The notes below the pieces were generated by a model, which worked only from the letters and a program-made list of their open reading frames with translations, was not told where the DNA came from and ran no database searches. The position numbers were made by a program, and so were the translations under genes. From JAAEQG01 sp043803085 (lineage in GTDB: Bacteria; Planctomycetota; Phycisphaerae; UBA1845), in contig JAZDKM010000247.1 of assembly GCA_043803085.1 (NCBI GenBank), forward strand, positions 1 to 64,000: a stretch of DNA of 64,000 bases, written 5' to 3'. Positions 26,129 through 34,009 of this stretch are shown one piece after another (position 1 is the stretch's first letter; each line of letters starts with the position of its first letter).

Positions 26129-26322
26129 CAGGCAATCTCCTCCGGGGATAGCGGGCGTGTGAGGCAGCGGCGGCTCGTCCCCAATCTGCGATACTCCAAC
26201 TTGCCTTCCGGCGTTATCCCGGTGAGAATACCTACCTCGTAATGATGGATGACCTTATATCCAATCCCCGGGGCCGGAACTTCGGCATTCTGCTCAGGCG
26301 GTAGTGTCGGTGCCTTTTCCAT
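26128..26322 (-). CDS. Small soluble protein, 64 aa
   Basis: Start at 26322 preceded by GAAGGAGTGACAGGA. A proline-rich N-terminus followed by a short SH3-like beta segment (GYKVIHHYEVGILTGITPEGKLEYRRL). The same leader and start context occurs before the next two genes upstream, suggesting duplicated or recombined translation starts. No function assigned. Confidence 0.55.
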   Translation of the reverse strand: MEKAPTLPPEQNAEVPAPGIGYKVIHHYEVGILTGITPEGKLEYRRLGTSRRCLTRPLSPEEIA

Positions 26323-26370
26323 TCCTGTCACTCCTTCACGCGAACACGACGCTGATTCCAATCCAGATAT

Positions 26371-26601
26371 TCATTTTCCATCACTGCGGGAATCTATTGG
26401 CGTAGATAAGAGATATTCCTTGATGGCTTCAAGTTCATCAATGGTCAGGGTTTTGACAACGGCGGTACCTTCTTCCATGCTGTCATGTGCCTTGCGAAGG
26501 GCAGCCGCCAAATCGGGGTCAGTTCTAATGTCGAGGGGCGGCTCTCCCCTTTGCTGTCTGCCCTCGGTCGTAAGGATCACAACGTGGGCCCCAATTTCCA
26601 T
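26371..26601 (-). CDS. Small acidic protein, 76 aa
   Basis: Start at 26601 with the same GAAGGAGTGACAGGA leader. Starts MEIGAHVVILTTEG and ends in a helix with acidic pairs (TIDELEAIKEYLL). No motif recognised. Confidence 0.55.
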   Translation of the reverse strand: MEIGAHVVILTTEGRQQRGEPPLDIRTDPDLAAALRKAHDSMEEGTAVVKTLTIDELEAIKEYLLSTPIDSRSDGK

Positions 26602-26606
26602 TCCTG

Positions 26607-26858
26607 TCACTCCTTCGGGTCTTCGATCACAATGCTTTTCCAGGTAATCGGCTCATCCAGATTGATTGGCTCTTTAGGACGCCGCGGCCAGCGCATCCAA
26701 ACACGTAAAGCGGCCGAAACGCTGCCGTATCCCTTTTGACGCAAAAGCAAATAATCAATGCGCCACCCGACTTCGTGGATTTTGTATCGCACGAAAAAGA
26801 CCAACTTCAGAGCGATCAAGAGAATCACGAGCCAGGCGATATACGGTCCAATTTCCAT
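26607..26858 (-). CDS. Small membrane protein, 83 aa
   Basis: N-terminal transmembrane helix (IAWLVILLIALKLVFFV, residues 7-23) followed by an Arg/Trp-rich cytoplasmic part. Directly downstream of the terminase gene. Starts MEIG like its neighbour and has the same GGAGTGA leader. Unknown function. Confidence 0.55.
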   Translation of the reverse strand: MEIGPYIAWLVILLIALKLVFFVRYKIHEVGWRIDYLLLRQKGYGSVSAALRVWMRWPRRPKEPINLDEPITWKSIVIEDPKE

Positions 26859-26867
26859 TTCACTCCT

Positions 26868-28811
26868 TCACCCGATCACCTGCGGCTGATCCCAGACATT
26901 GACGAAATCCTCTTTTTCATGTTCCTCGTTATCATACGCCTGTTTCACGAGCAGGGCAAGGTGCTCCTCCCGGATTTCCGCCAGGGGCAGGCCGACGAGC
27001 CCCTCGCCGCCCGGCAGGAACGGCTTGCCCTGGCGGATCAGGCTGCACAGGTCCGCCGCCGGGTCGCGGGGTTGGGAGGGCCCCGCCGTCCCCCGTCCGT
27101 GCGGGACCCATTTCGTCATCGCGAGCGTGTCGATGATATCGTCGTAGCGGAGCTCCCGGAGGTCCTTCGTGAAGTATTGGACCTGGCGCCACATCTCATT
27201 GAAGGGCCACTTGTGCTTGTAGGAGATCGGGAACTTCACCATGCCGCGCGGCAGGGGGTACTCGCCCCAGAGCTTGATCCGGCCGCCCTTATCCAGCTCG
27301 TCCGCCCCTTTCGGATAGGTCAGCGGGATGATCGCCGGCCGCCAGTCGAGCGGGATCAGGCCCTCCGCTTCCCCCTCGTAGATCCGCCGCGTGATCGCGT
27401 CCACGAGCAGTTGCTGGAGCGAGACCGCCTCCGGGGCGATGATCTGGACCCGCCAGGCGCAGCAGAACCTCAGGACGTGGTCCAGGAACGGGGTATCGGG
27501 CATCCGGCCCGCCCAGCAGTCGAGGACCCACTGCACGTTGCGGGCGTCGAAGCCCGAGATCACGATGCACTTCATGTCCGAGACGCTGGTCCGCGTCTTG
27601 GCGTAGTCGATCGTCGCGACCCGCAGCAGGGCGTCGAAGTACTCCTTCGCCGGCGCGCGGGCCACCTGCCAGGTCTTGCGGCCGTCCCGGCCGTAGCCGG
27701 TGAAGTAGTGATAATCGACCGCCGCCTCCGGGTGCGGCAGGTGGGCCGCCAGCCGGTCATCGAGATTGTCCGGCAGCTTGCTGAGCCGGTACTCGTTGGC
27801 GACCGGATCGATAGTGAGCAGCCGCGCCCCCTCCGCCTGCGGCTGGTTCATGAACTCGGCGTCGAAATGCTCGGCCATCGTGGTCCGCAGCAGCTCCAGG
27901 TGGGCCACGCTGAACCGCTCCGGCCAGGTGGAGGCGATCACCTTGCCCGTCTCGGGGTCCTTGATCGCCCCGGACTGGACCCGCCGCATCCAGTTCTTGT
28001 AGCGCGGGTCCTTCGAGAAGCACACGTGGTACAGGTAACTGCGGGCCCCGAGCATGGTCCCCGGCCAGAAGAGCTTCATGTACTGGGGGTTGAGCATCGG
28101 CAGGATCACCCGCGTGATATGCTCCTGGAGCCGGCGCGACAGCTCCGTCAGCCGCTCCTGGACGTTCGATTCCGGGTCGTATTCGGGATCGTCCAGGATG
28201 TACCAGGAGGTCCGCGTCCCGCGCTGGCGGCTGCCGACCGTGAGCTGCTCCAGCAGGGAGCCGTTGTTGAGCCGCATGTGCTGCTTGTTGTAGACCCGGC
28301 CGGAGCCGCGGGCCGGGACCAGCTTGCCGAAATCGGCCGTGATCCGCTCGTTCTCCTCGAGCTGGGTCATTACGGATTCCGCCTTGATCGCCGCCAGTTT
28401 CTCCGAGGCGCTGGAGACGACCACCTCGCGGTAAGGGAAGCAGACGATCCCGCGCAGCGGTGTCTCGCGGGCGAAGATCGTGCTCTTGCCGCCGCCCCGG
28501 GTATAGGCCTCCGCGCAGAAGGGGTACAGGGCGAAGTCGTTCAGCATGTCGATATGGCCGGGGGCCGGGGGCAGCAGGCCGCTCTCCCCGTAGAACTTCG
28601 GGCCCTCCGGGGCCAGGTAGTAGTTGCGAAAGAACAAGTGGCCCGCGATGAAGCCGAGCGCGAACCGCTCCGGTTGGCCGTCCCGGCCGGGGCGCCTCAC
28701 GACGGTTTCGTCCCGGCAGACGGCGACCCGCGCCTGCCGCCGGCCCTCGGCGCTCAGGTCCTCATAGTCCGGCGGCAAAGGCCAGAACGGATTATTCAGC
28801 TTGGGGAACAT
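26868..28811 (-). CDS. terL: Large terminase subunit, 647 aa
   Basis: Packaging motor ATPase and nuclease. Walker A-like TRGGGKST lies at about residues 104-111 and Walker B with the catalytic acid (YILDDPE) at about 204-210. The C-terminal half has conserved acidic segments expected of the RNase H-like nuclease (VISGFDARN; IPLDWRP). Start at 28811 (MFPKLNN) was preferred over a longer frame to 28841, because the region just upstream is a degraded methyltransferase fragment. Upstream 29-30 kb genes probably include the small subunit; the portal follows after six small genes. Confidence 0.88.
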   Translation of the reverse strand: MFPKLNNPFWPLPPDYEDLSAEGRRQARVAVCRDETVVRRPGRDGQPERFALGFIAGHLFFRNYYLAPEGPKFYGESGLLPPAPGHIDMLNDFALYPFCAEAYTRGGGKSTIFARETPLRGIVCFPYREVVVSSASEKLAAIKAESVMTQLEENERITADFGKLVPARGSGRVYNKQHMRLNNGSLLEQLTVGSRQRGTRTSWYILDDPEYDPESNVQERLTELSRRLQEHITRVILPMLNPQYMKLFWPGTMLGARSYLYHVCFSKDPRYKNWMRRVQSGAIKDPETGKVIASTWPERFSVAHLELLRTTMAEHFDAEFMNQPQAEGARLLTIDPVANEYRLSKLPDNLDDRLAAHLPHPEAAVDYHYFTGYGRDGRKTWQVARAPAKEYFDALLRVATIDYAKTRTSVSDMKCIVISGFDARNVQWVLDCWAGRMPDTPFLDHVLRFCCAWRVQIIAPEAVSLQQLLVDAITRRIYEGEAEGLIPLDWRPAIIPLTYPKGADELDKGGRIKLWGEYPLPRGMVKFPISYKHKWPFNEMWRQVQYFTKDLRELRYDDIIDTLAMTKWVPHGRGTAGPSQPRDPAADLCSLIRQGKPFLPGGEGLVGLPLAEIREEHLALLVKQAYDNEEHEKEDFVNVWDQPQVIG

Positions 28812-28899
28812 CGTTGCATTGATGAGGGAGCAGCTTGACAATGACAGGAGCGAGATTCCGTTTACTCCCGAACCAGGGCGCCAGCGCCTTGACCTTCAT
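28792..28899 (-). pseudogene. Remnant of a D12-class DNA adenine methyltransferase (35 aa)
   Basis: Encodes MKVKALAPWFGSKRNL followed by APVIVKLLPH, which matches the N-terminal S-adenosylmethionine-binding motif of Dam-type (D12) adenine methyltransferases (usually P-x-x-G-x-K). After LLPH the similarity stops and the frame ends inside the terminase start. No further methyltransferase motif follows, so it is a truncated fragment at a recombination junction, next to repeats on its other side. Confidence 0.65.
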
Positions 28900-28929
28900 C
28901 TCCGGCAAGCCGCCAGGGCCGTCGTCGCG

Positions 28930-28957
28930 TCGCTCGTCGCTCGTCGCTCGTCGCTCG
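28930..28957. repeat. GC-rich heptanucleotide array (TCGCTCG)4
   Basis: Four perfect TCGCTCG units. The same heptamer recurs imperfectly at 30286-30313 and 47781-47808, in both cases overlapping a gene start or end and encoding SDER-type residues on the minus strand. Confidence 0.85.
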
Positions 28958-28968
28958 TCAGGCATCAT

Positions 28969-29098
28969 CCTTCGTGTCCTTCGTGGTGAAAATTTTTTTG
29001 CTTGAATTCCCTCGGGGTTACTCCAGAATCTCAAAACGCGGGAAAAATATTCACGATTTTATTCCTGATTTTATGCGCCCCCTTCGTGTCCTTCGTGG
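28969..29098. repeat. Two copies of an 18-base CCTTCGTG-type repeat around an AT-rich spacer
   Basis: CCTTCGTGTCCTTCGTGG occurs at 28969-28986 and again at 29081-29098, each followed by a TTCAC- or TGAAA-like edge. On the minus strand this is the CACGAAGGACACGAAG-type intergenic repeat that I recall from Planctomycetes and Verrucomicrobia. The second copy runs into the C-terminus of the 72-aa gene (NHEGHEGG). The stretch 28900-29070 holds no convincing intact gene. Confidence 0.8.
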
Positions 29099-29289
29099 TT
29101 CACATTCTTTTGCCCGTCCTCGAACGACGGACAGGAGGGATGGATGGCGGCGAAGGCATGGCCGTAATTGTCGCTCCGTTTGTTGCCGCAGGTCCCGACC
29201 AGGCAGGCAACGCGGAGCGTCGCCTTGCCGTAGTGGCGGCAGTCGGAGCACGACTTGCCCGTCCGGCTGGCGAAGATCACCTTCGTCAT
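29071..29289 (-). CDS. Small cysteine-rich zinc-binding protein, 72 aa
   Basis: Start at 29289 overlaps the previous stop (ATGA). Cysteine pattern CSDCRHYGK ... ACLVGTCG ... HPSC suggests a small zinc ribbon. The last eleven residues (NVNHEGHEGGA) are encoded by the 18-base repeat, so the original C-terminus was probably replaced. Function unknown. Confidence 0.6.
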   Translation of the reverse strand: MTKVIFASRTGKSCSDCRHYGKATLRVACLVGTCGNKRSDNYGHAFAAIHPSCPSFEDGQKNVNHEGHEGGA

Positions 29290-29849
29290 GGGGCCTCCGC
29301 CCGCAGCTCGCGGACGACGTCCAGGATCGCCCAGGCGCCGGCGAGCAGGGCGTCCGCGCGCGGATTGCCGAGCATCCGGCCGCGGAGGAAGCAGACCATC
29401 GGCCAATAGCCGGCCAGTTGCTCCGGGTCCTGGAGCTTGGCCAGGGCCCGTGGCGCCGTCTGCCAGGGGTTCACCGTCTCCCAGAGCCTCTTTTCCGTGA
29501 GGATCCCGGCGTTCACCATCCGCCCGAGCAGACCCTCCAGCGAGGGCAGGGTCAAGTCGTGGGCGACGAACGCCTGCAGGGCTTTGAACTTGTCGGGCTC
29601 GCGGAGGGGCCGGACGTCGCTCGGCACTTGCGCTGCGGCAAGCTGCTCGGCGGGCGTCGGCTCGGCCTCCTCCCCGACCGGCGGCTCGGTCGCCGGGACG
29701 TTGTCGAAGCCGCTCTCCGAGTCGCCGGCCAGGCCGTCGGCCCGGGCCGGTTCCTCAGTTTCCGCTGGGCGGGCGGGCGATGTTGCAGCGCTCGTCCCGG
29801 TCGTCGGGGAAGTATTCGGGGTCCTCTTCGGTTGCTGTTTCGCTGTCAT
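29286..29849 (-). CDS. Terminase-linked protein, 187 aa, function unknown
   Basis: A disordered, Thr/Pro/Glu-rich N-terminal half (to about residue 75) is followed by a helical domain (DKFKALQAFVAHDLTLPSLEGLLGRM). Start at 29849 has GGAG seven bases upstream and overlaps the end of the preceding gene by 95 bases in another frame. Order suggests a packaging-associated role; no motif was recognised. Confidence 0.55.
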   Translation of the reverse strand: MTAKQQPKRTPNTSPTTGTSAATSPARPAETEEPARADGLAGDSESGFDNVPATEPPVGEEAEPTPAEQLAAAQVPSDVRPLREPDKFKALQAFVAHDLTLPSLEGLLGRMVNAGILTEKRLWETVNPWQTAPRALAKLQDPEQLAGYWPMVCFLRGRMLGNPRADALLAGAWAILDVVRELRAEAP

Positions 29850-30306
29850 GGCTGTTCTCCGGTAAAGGTCTCGGGGGGGGCGGGCCGAAGGCCGGCGGCT
29901 CCTCGGAGTCGCCGAGGACCATGCGGACCCGCTTACTCGTCATTTCCACGCTCTCCACGCGCCGGACCGGGGCCGGCAGGCCCAGCGGCGTCATTCCGCC
30001 CGGCAAGGGCAGGGCTGTGCCGCCGCCCAGCATCCCGCGCCGGACCAGGGCCTGCTCCCAGATCTCATCGAGCATCTTCATGGCCCGCATCTTCTCGGTG
30101 TGCGTGCCCTTGTCGATGATGTCGAGCAGGGTCGCGATCTTCTTCGCCGCGTTGTAACCGCGCTCCTTGAACATCCTGGTCAGGACGCCCACGTCCAGGA
30201 ACTGGGCGATCACGGCGGCGTCGTCCGGGTTCGTCCGCATCTCCTCGAGGAGCTGCGCCAAAGGATCGCGGAGATCGGGGCTATTTCGCCGCTCGTCGCT
30301 CGTCAC
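29755..30306 (-). CDS. Candidate small terminase subunit, 183 aa
   Basis: GTG start at 30306 overlaps the previous stop (GTGA). After a SDERR segment encoded by the GC heptad array, a helical domain follows (LAQLLEEMRTNPDDAAVIAQ; MRAMKMLDEIWEQALVRRGM), then a proline-rich acidic tail. Size, helical content and position two genes before the large subunit fit a small terminase, but no classical helix-turn-helix is evident, so this is a guess from context. Confidence 0.5.
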   Translation of the reverse strand: MTSDERRNSPDLRDPLAQLLEEMRTNPDDAAVIAQFLDVGVLTRMFKERGYNAAKKIATLLDIIDKGTHTEKMRAMKMLDEIWEQALVRRGMLGGGTALPLPGGMTPLGLPAPVRRVESVEMTSKRVRMVLGDSEEPPAFGPPPPRPLPENSHDSETATEEDPEYFPDDRDERCNIARPPSGN

Positions 30307-30313
30307 TGGTCGC
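30286..30313. repeat. GC-rich heptanucleotide array at a gene start
   Basis: TCGCCGC, TCGTCGC, TCGTCAC, TGGTCGC with period 7. It spans the GTGA overlap between the 66-aa and 183-aa genes and encodes the residues around both termini. Confidence 0.6.
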
Positions 30314-30503
30314 TCGCTCCTTGGCGGCACTCGGCGCAGACGGGCTCGACCCGGAGGTCCTGACCGGGCCCGAAGCGCCGGGCGGACAGGATGCCCAGGC
30401 AGCGACTGCACACGAGCTTCGTTCCCAGCCAGACGGGCCGGCCGAACTCGGCGCCGGCCAGGATCTGGAGCGGCGTCGGCATCCTGGTCTTGGGCTTTCT
30501 CAT
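30303..30503 (-). CDS. Small zinc-finger protein, 66 aa
   Basis: Two CxxC pairs (CSRC at about 32-35 and CAEC at about 56-59) form a probable zinc ribbon. Basic N-terminus. Start overlaps the previous stop (TAATG). Ends ASDQ in the GC heptad array. Possibly binds DNA or RNA; unknown. Confidence 0.6.
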   Translation of the reverse strand: MRKPKTRMPTPLQILAGAEFGRPVWLGTKLVCSRCLGILSARRFGPGQDLRVEPVCAECRQGASDQ

Positions 30504-30808
30504 TACGGGTGGCTCCGGGCCTTCTCGACGGCGGCCATCGCCAGGCGGCGGGCGTGCGGATCGAGGTCGCCCCGCCGGACGGCCTCACCAGGCGGGGTCT
30601 TGAAATCGAACTGGATCCGCCAGGAGTCGGCCCGCATATCGTCCTTTTTGCTCAGGCTGGTGAGGGCCTTCTGATGGTATGCCCACCAGCGCTCGCGATT
30701 CGCGAAGCGGATCCGGGCGGCCCGCTCGGGGTCGAAGACCCAGTCGTGGCCGCGCCAGAGGCAGAGCCACAGGGCGTCCCACAGCAGGTTGGCAAGCCAT
30801 GCCTTCAT
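30503..30808 (-). CDS. Unknown small protein, 101 aa
   Basis: Tryptophan-rich N-terminus (KAWLANLLWDALWLCLWRGHDWVF) and a charged helical C-terminus (HARRLAMAAVEKARSHP). Could associate with membranes peripherally. Overlaps its neighbours by a few bases. No family recognised. Confidence 0.55.
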   Translation of the reverse strand: MKAWLANLLWDALWLCLWRGHDWVFDPERAARIRFANRERWWAYHQKALTSLSKKDDMRADSWRIQFDFKTPPGEAVRRGDLDPHARRLAMAAVEKARSHP

Positions 30809-31149
30809 ATCTCGAACTCCTTTTTTGGATTGATTATGGTTGATGGTTGATTTTCGATATCCGACTGCGCGTCGCTCGTGGCGGTAAAAACGGCCCGGTT
30901 CTCACCTGCGCCGCTTTCTGGCAACTCAAGCGCCAGGGCCCGAATCCTGTCTTCGCAGCGGCGGACCTTCTGGCCCAGATGAGCCTCGATCATCTCCGTC
31001 AAGACCAGCTTGAGATCGTCGTCAGGGGTAATGGCATAAATGTCGCCATAACTGATGAATCCCATGCTCATGCTCCTGGCCAGTTCAAGTTCTTTCGCCG
31101 TGCGCTGGCATGCCGCCGCTAAACTTTCGACCGTCTTCATATCCATCAT
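30805..31149 (-). CDS. Unknown helical protein, 114 aa
   Basis: Helical (TVESLAAACQRTAKELELARSM; LTEMIEAHLGQKVRRCEDRIRAL). The last residues (ENQPSTIINPKKEFEI) are encoded by a heptanucleotide array at 30827-30854. AAAGGG precedes the start. Function unknown. Confidence 0.55.
   Translation of the reverse strand: MMDMKTVESLAAACQRTAKELELARSMSMGFISYGDIYAITPDDDLKLVLTEMIEAHLGQKVRRCEDRIRALALELPESGAGENRAVFTATSDAQSDIENQPSTIINPKKEFEI
30827..30854. repeat. Heptanucleotide array at a gene 3' end
   Basis: GGATTGA, TTATGGT, TGATGGT, TGATTTT with period 7, inside the last codons of the 114-aa gene. Confidence 0.65.
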
Positions 31150-31249
31150 TTGCCCTTTTGATAATAGCGCCCGGGGCGGGTCGGCCCGCCCCGGGGCTCT
31201 GGTTGGCGACCCGCGCTGGGTGGGCGCGGAGTGCCGGTTGGTTCACATT

Positions 31250-31768
31250 TCAACGGAAGCGGTAGACGACGCCGAAGGTCGTCAGCAGGTCATCCTCGAG
31301 GGCGCTGCTGTTCTCCGGGGTCAGCCATTCCGTCCGCAGGTAGGGCTGGATGGCGCTGCCCGGCCGGAACCGCAACTCCGTGCCGGGCAGGAAGAGGAAA
31401 TCTTCACCGTCCGGCTCGTAGAGCAAAGCGAGCGTCCCGTAGGCCTCGACCGGGGCGTCCACCGGGGGCAGCCATTCGCCCGGCAGGACCCGGTCCAGGG
31501 CCCCCGCGACGAGGTCGCCGATCCGGAACTGGACGATCAGGCCCGCAGCCACGTTTTCAGCGGTCGTCTCGGGAATAGCCGAATCGCTCATCACCATAAG
31601 GCCCAGTCCCCCGTTCGGGTCGGGACTGTAGAGCGCTGCGAGCTCGCTGACCTCGTAGTTCGAGCCGGCCGCGACGGACCATTCGCCGCCCTGGCAGCCC
31701 GCCAGGAGCAGGACCGCCGCCCCTACCATCATCACCCACGACCTCCACTTCGTCACTTGCGTCCACAT
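31250..31768 (-). CDS. Lipoprotein, 172 aa
   Basis: A type II signal peptide with lipobox LLLAGC (cysteine near residue 24), then a beta-rich domain of acidic character. A phage-encoded lipoprotein expressed outside the late block is often a superinfection-exclusion factor or an o-spanin, but it is longer than typical o-spanins. AAAGGG precedes the start, and a heptad array lies just upstream. Confidence 0.7.
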   Translation of the reverse strand: MWTQVTKWRSWVMMVGAAVLLLAGCQGGEWSVAAGSNYEVSELAALYSPDPNGGLGLMVMSDSAIPETTAENVAAGLIVQFRIGDLVAGALDRVLPGEWLPPVDAPVEAYGTLALLYEPDGEDFLFLPGTELRFRPGSAIQPYLRTEWLTPENSSALEDDLLTTFGVVYRFR

Positions 31769-31780
31769 GATAGAACCCTT

Positions 31781-32101
31781 TCAAGAATTGATGATCGATG
31801 ATTTACAATTTACGACTGGCCCCTGCGAGACCGGGCAGGGATCATCGTCTTCGGAATAGTCCCGGCAGGCCTGGGGCTTCGATTCCTTGCCCAGGTATTT
31901 GTGGATCAGGCAGGTCGCCTCCGCGCCGTCCCTCACCAGCATATCGCACGGTCCATCATCCCGGCAGAAGGGGCCGAGGGCCCCTTGCCGCAACAAGGCA
32001 TGGCCAATCGCCGCGATCACCGGATGGGGACTGTTCAGCCACATCGAGCCCATCGAGCAGCATTGCCCGCAGCGCCGGCATTGGAGTCTCGCGTTATCCA
32101 T
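31781..32101 (-). CDS. YkgJ-like cysteine cluster protein, 106 aa
   Basis: Start at 32101 overlaps the previous stop (ATGA). CRRCGQCC at about 8-15 plus later cysteines (FCRDDGPC, TCLIHKY, ACRDY) match the CxxCxxCC zinc/iron-chelating cluster of YkgJ-type proteins. The end (NCKSSIINS) is encoded by a heptad array that also gives the stop. The biochemical role of such phage proteins is unknown. Confidence 0.7.
   Translation of the reverse strand: MDNARLQCRRCGQCCSMGSMWLNSPHPVIAAIGHALLRQGALGPFCRDDGPCDMLVRDGAEATCLIHKYLGKESKPQACRDYSEDDDPCPVSQGPVVNCKSSIINS
31785..31812. repeat. Heptanucleotide array at a gene 3' end
   Basis: GAATTGA, TGATCGA, TGATTTA, CAATTTA with strict period 7. It encodes the end of the YkgJ-like protein and supplies its stop codon on the minus strand. 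Confidence 0.75.
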
Positions 32102-32718
32102 CAGTCCCCCGTCCTTTGCCGGGCCGGCCGGCCGTGGCAGGCGATCCCGGAGGGATCCGGGTGCGGATTGAAGCGCGGCTTGTCCCCTACGTACCTGATC
32201 CCGATTATCTGGCCGCAGTCCGGGCACTTGCCGATCTTCATGCGGCCGGGAGCGCCCGGGGCCGGCGGCTCCGTATCACGGGACTTCCTTCGCGCCGGCG
32301 CCGTCTCCAGGATCTTGGTGAGGTCCGCATCGATATAGACCGATTCCCCCTCCGCCGCAGCGTGGAACTCGGCGGCGTAGAAAGTCGCCTGCTCCAGCTT
32401 GAGACCCCAGTTGCGGAGGGCCGCGGCGGCCGCTAGCCGGGCCACCTTACTGTCCTGGTGGAACCAGCGATAGGCCCCCGCCGTGATCTCGCTCTGCGGC
32501 CGGACCCGCAAAACTTTGCGGATCTCGGAATACCAAACCTTCGCGTACGGCTGCTGAACGTCCAGTTTGGCGGTCAGCTCCGCACTGATCAGGATCGTCC
32601 CGCAGGGCGAGATACTCAGGAAGCATCCCTTACGCCGCCTGGTGTTGCCCCCCCCGCCCGTCCAGACCTGCCAGTCATCCTCCCGTTGCTGCGGTTGCCG
32701 CTCCTTCGTCTTGGCCAT
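32101..32718 (-). CDS. Unknown protein with C-terminal zinc-knuckle motif, 205 aa
   Basis: A lysine/arginine-rich start, a compact middle domain (GCFLSISPCGTILISAELTAKL) and a C-terminal CPDCGQIIGIRYVGDKPRFN with a later C/H pair (GIACHG), consistent with one zinc site. No catalytic motif. It is coupled to the YkgJ-like gene. Confidence 0.6.
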   Translation of the reverse strand: MAKTKERQPQQREDDWQVWTGGGGNTRRRKGCFLSISPCGTILISAELTAKLDVQQPYAKVWYSEIRKVLRVRPQSEITAGAYRWFHQDSKVARLAAAAALRNWGLKLEQATFYAAEFHAAAEGESVYIDADLTKILETAPARRKSRDTEPPAPGAPGRMKIGKCPDCGQIIGIRYVGDKPRFNPHPDPSGIACHGRPARQRTGD

Positions 32719-32723
32719 GATTT

Positions 32724-33140
32724 TCAGACCCCTTTCGACCACAACCACCAGCCGGCGGCGCTGAGGACGAAGAACATTCCATCCCTCACCGCCAGCGACC
32801 ACATCCTCTGCCGCAGGTGCAGACCGCACGTCACGCCGTTGGACAGCAGCCACAGCGGAAAGCACCAGATCACCCGGGCGTTATTGCACAGGACCCCCGC
32901 CACGGAGACCGCCGTCACGCCCCAGCCGAGCAGGTCCGCCCGCCGGGTCCAGGGCCGGCGGCGGGCCAATTGCCGTTTCAGTTCGTCGTTCACCAGCTCC
33001 GCGATCGCCTGGTACTCGTGCCCTTCGTGCCGCAGCCGGCGGATCTCCCGGCCCCGGATCCCGATCACGTCGTTCGCGTGCCGGAGCTGCTCCGTCAGCT
33101 CATCGATCCGGTCCTCAAGCTCCTGGACGTTCATCGTCAT
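32724..33140 (-). CDS. Coiled coil plus three-helix membrane protein, 138 aa (PnuC-like half)
   Basis: An N-terminal coiled coil (VQELEDRIDELTEQLRHAND) followed by three hydrophobic segments with the pattern DLLGWGVTAVSVAGV...CFPLWLLSNG...DGMFFVLSAAGWWLW. That pattern resembles small PnuC-like nicotinamide riboside transporters or phage holins. Overlaps the HNH gene (ATGA). The call to either family is uncertain. Confidence 0.5.
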   Translation of the reverse strand: MTMNVQELEDRIDELTEQLRHANDVIGIRGREIRRLRHEGHEYQAIAELVNDELKRQLARRRPWTRRADLLGWGVTAVSVAGVLCNNARVIWCFPLWLLSNGVTCGLHLRQRMWSLAVRDGMFFVLSAAGWWLWSKGV

Positions 33141-34009
33141 GCCAGCGCCTCCTCAAACTGCCGCTCCCGGGCCTCCGCGACCATCGAGCCGGGCAGCGCC
33201 CGCACGGGCCGCCGCGCCAGGGCGGTCCCGCCGCATTTCGGGCAGCGCCGCTCCCCGCGACCGAGATCGTAGCCGCAGGCGAGGCACTCGGTCTCGTACC
33301 GCCGCGTCTGGAATCCGGCCGCCCGCAGCAAGCGGCGTTGCCGGTGCCTGGCCTTCAGGGCGGCGCTGCATTTGGCCTGGCGCTTGCGCTCGACCTCCGG
33401 CCGCCGCCGCAGCCGCCGCGCGTGCTCAGCGCGGTCCACGAGGATCAGGTTCTCCGGCCCATCGTTCAGCAGGTTATGGTCCGCGTGCACCACGAAGAAC
33501 CCCGGCGGGACCGGGCCCTGCCGCTGCTCCCAGAGCCACTGCGCCAGCCGGACCCAGCGCCGGCTCGGCCGGCCCTCGTCGCGGACCTTGATCCAGCGCT
33601 CCGACCGGCGCCGCCGGGCGTTGACGTACCGCGAGATTTTCTTGCCCCGCCGGACGGTAATAGCGCCGACGGCCCGGTACTTCCGCGCTGACTCGCCGCG
33701 CAAGCCGCCTTTCTTGAACTGGGTCGCGATGGACCCCGGCCGGGAGCCGATCTTCCTGCCCGTACTCCACGGCACGTGCCCGGGCCGGAAGCGGTTGGCA
33801 ATGCCCGTCGCCGCTACCCTTTGCCGGGCCAGGGCCCGCCACTCCTGACGGGTCATCTGCGAGAGGATCGCCCGCAGCAGCGTCGAATAGGCGCAGTGGT
33901 ACTCCCGCTGGAGCCCCATCACCGTCGCCCGCCAGGCCCGCAGCCGCGCGGCGATCTCGGCCGCCGCCGCCATTACCTGATCCTGATTGCCCCGAAACGT
34001 GCCCATCAA
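33137..34009 (-). CDS. HNH homing endonuclease candidate with C-terminal zinc ribbon, 290 aa
   Basis: Contains a typical HNH_3-like core (VRLAQWLWEQRQGPVPPGFF, VVHADHNLLNDGPENLILVD) at about 160-215, with the two histidines and asparagines in the expected places. A zinc ribbon follows near the C-terminus (CLACGYDLGRGERRCPKCGG). The N-terminal 100 residues are Arg-rich and may bind DNA. It overlaps the methyltransferase gene (ATGA) and the membrane gene, so it is embedded in an operon rather than inside another gene. Confidence 0.8.
   Translation of the reverse strand: MMGTFRGNQDQVMAAAAEIAARLRAWRATVMGLQREYHCAYSTLLRAILSQMTRQEWRALARQRVAATGIANRFRPGHVPWSTGRKIGSRPGSIATQFKKGGLRGESARKYRAVGAITVRRGKKISRYVNARRRRSERWIKVRDEGRPSRRWVRLAQWLWEQRQGPVPPGFFVVHADHNLLNDGPENLILVDRAEHARRLRRRPEVERKRQAKCSAALKARHRQRRLLRAAGFQTRRYETECLACGYDLGRGERRCPKCGGTALARRPVRALPGSMVAEARERQFEEALA

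Noticed and set aside
28900..29034. 80-residue frame including the methyltransferase remnant as an intact gene
   Set aside because: Its first half is translated repeat sequence (PRRTRR, SDERR), and only the last 35 codons resemble a known protein.
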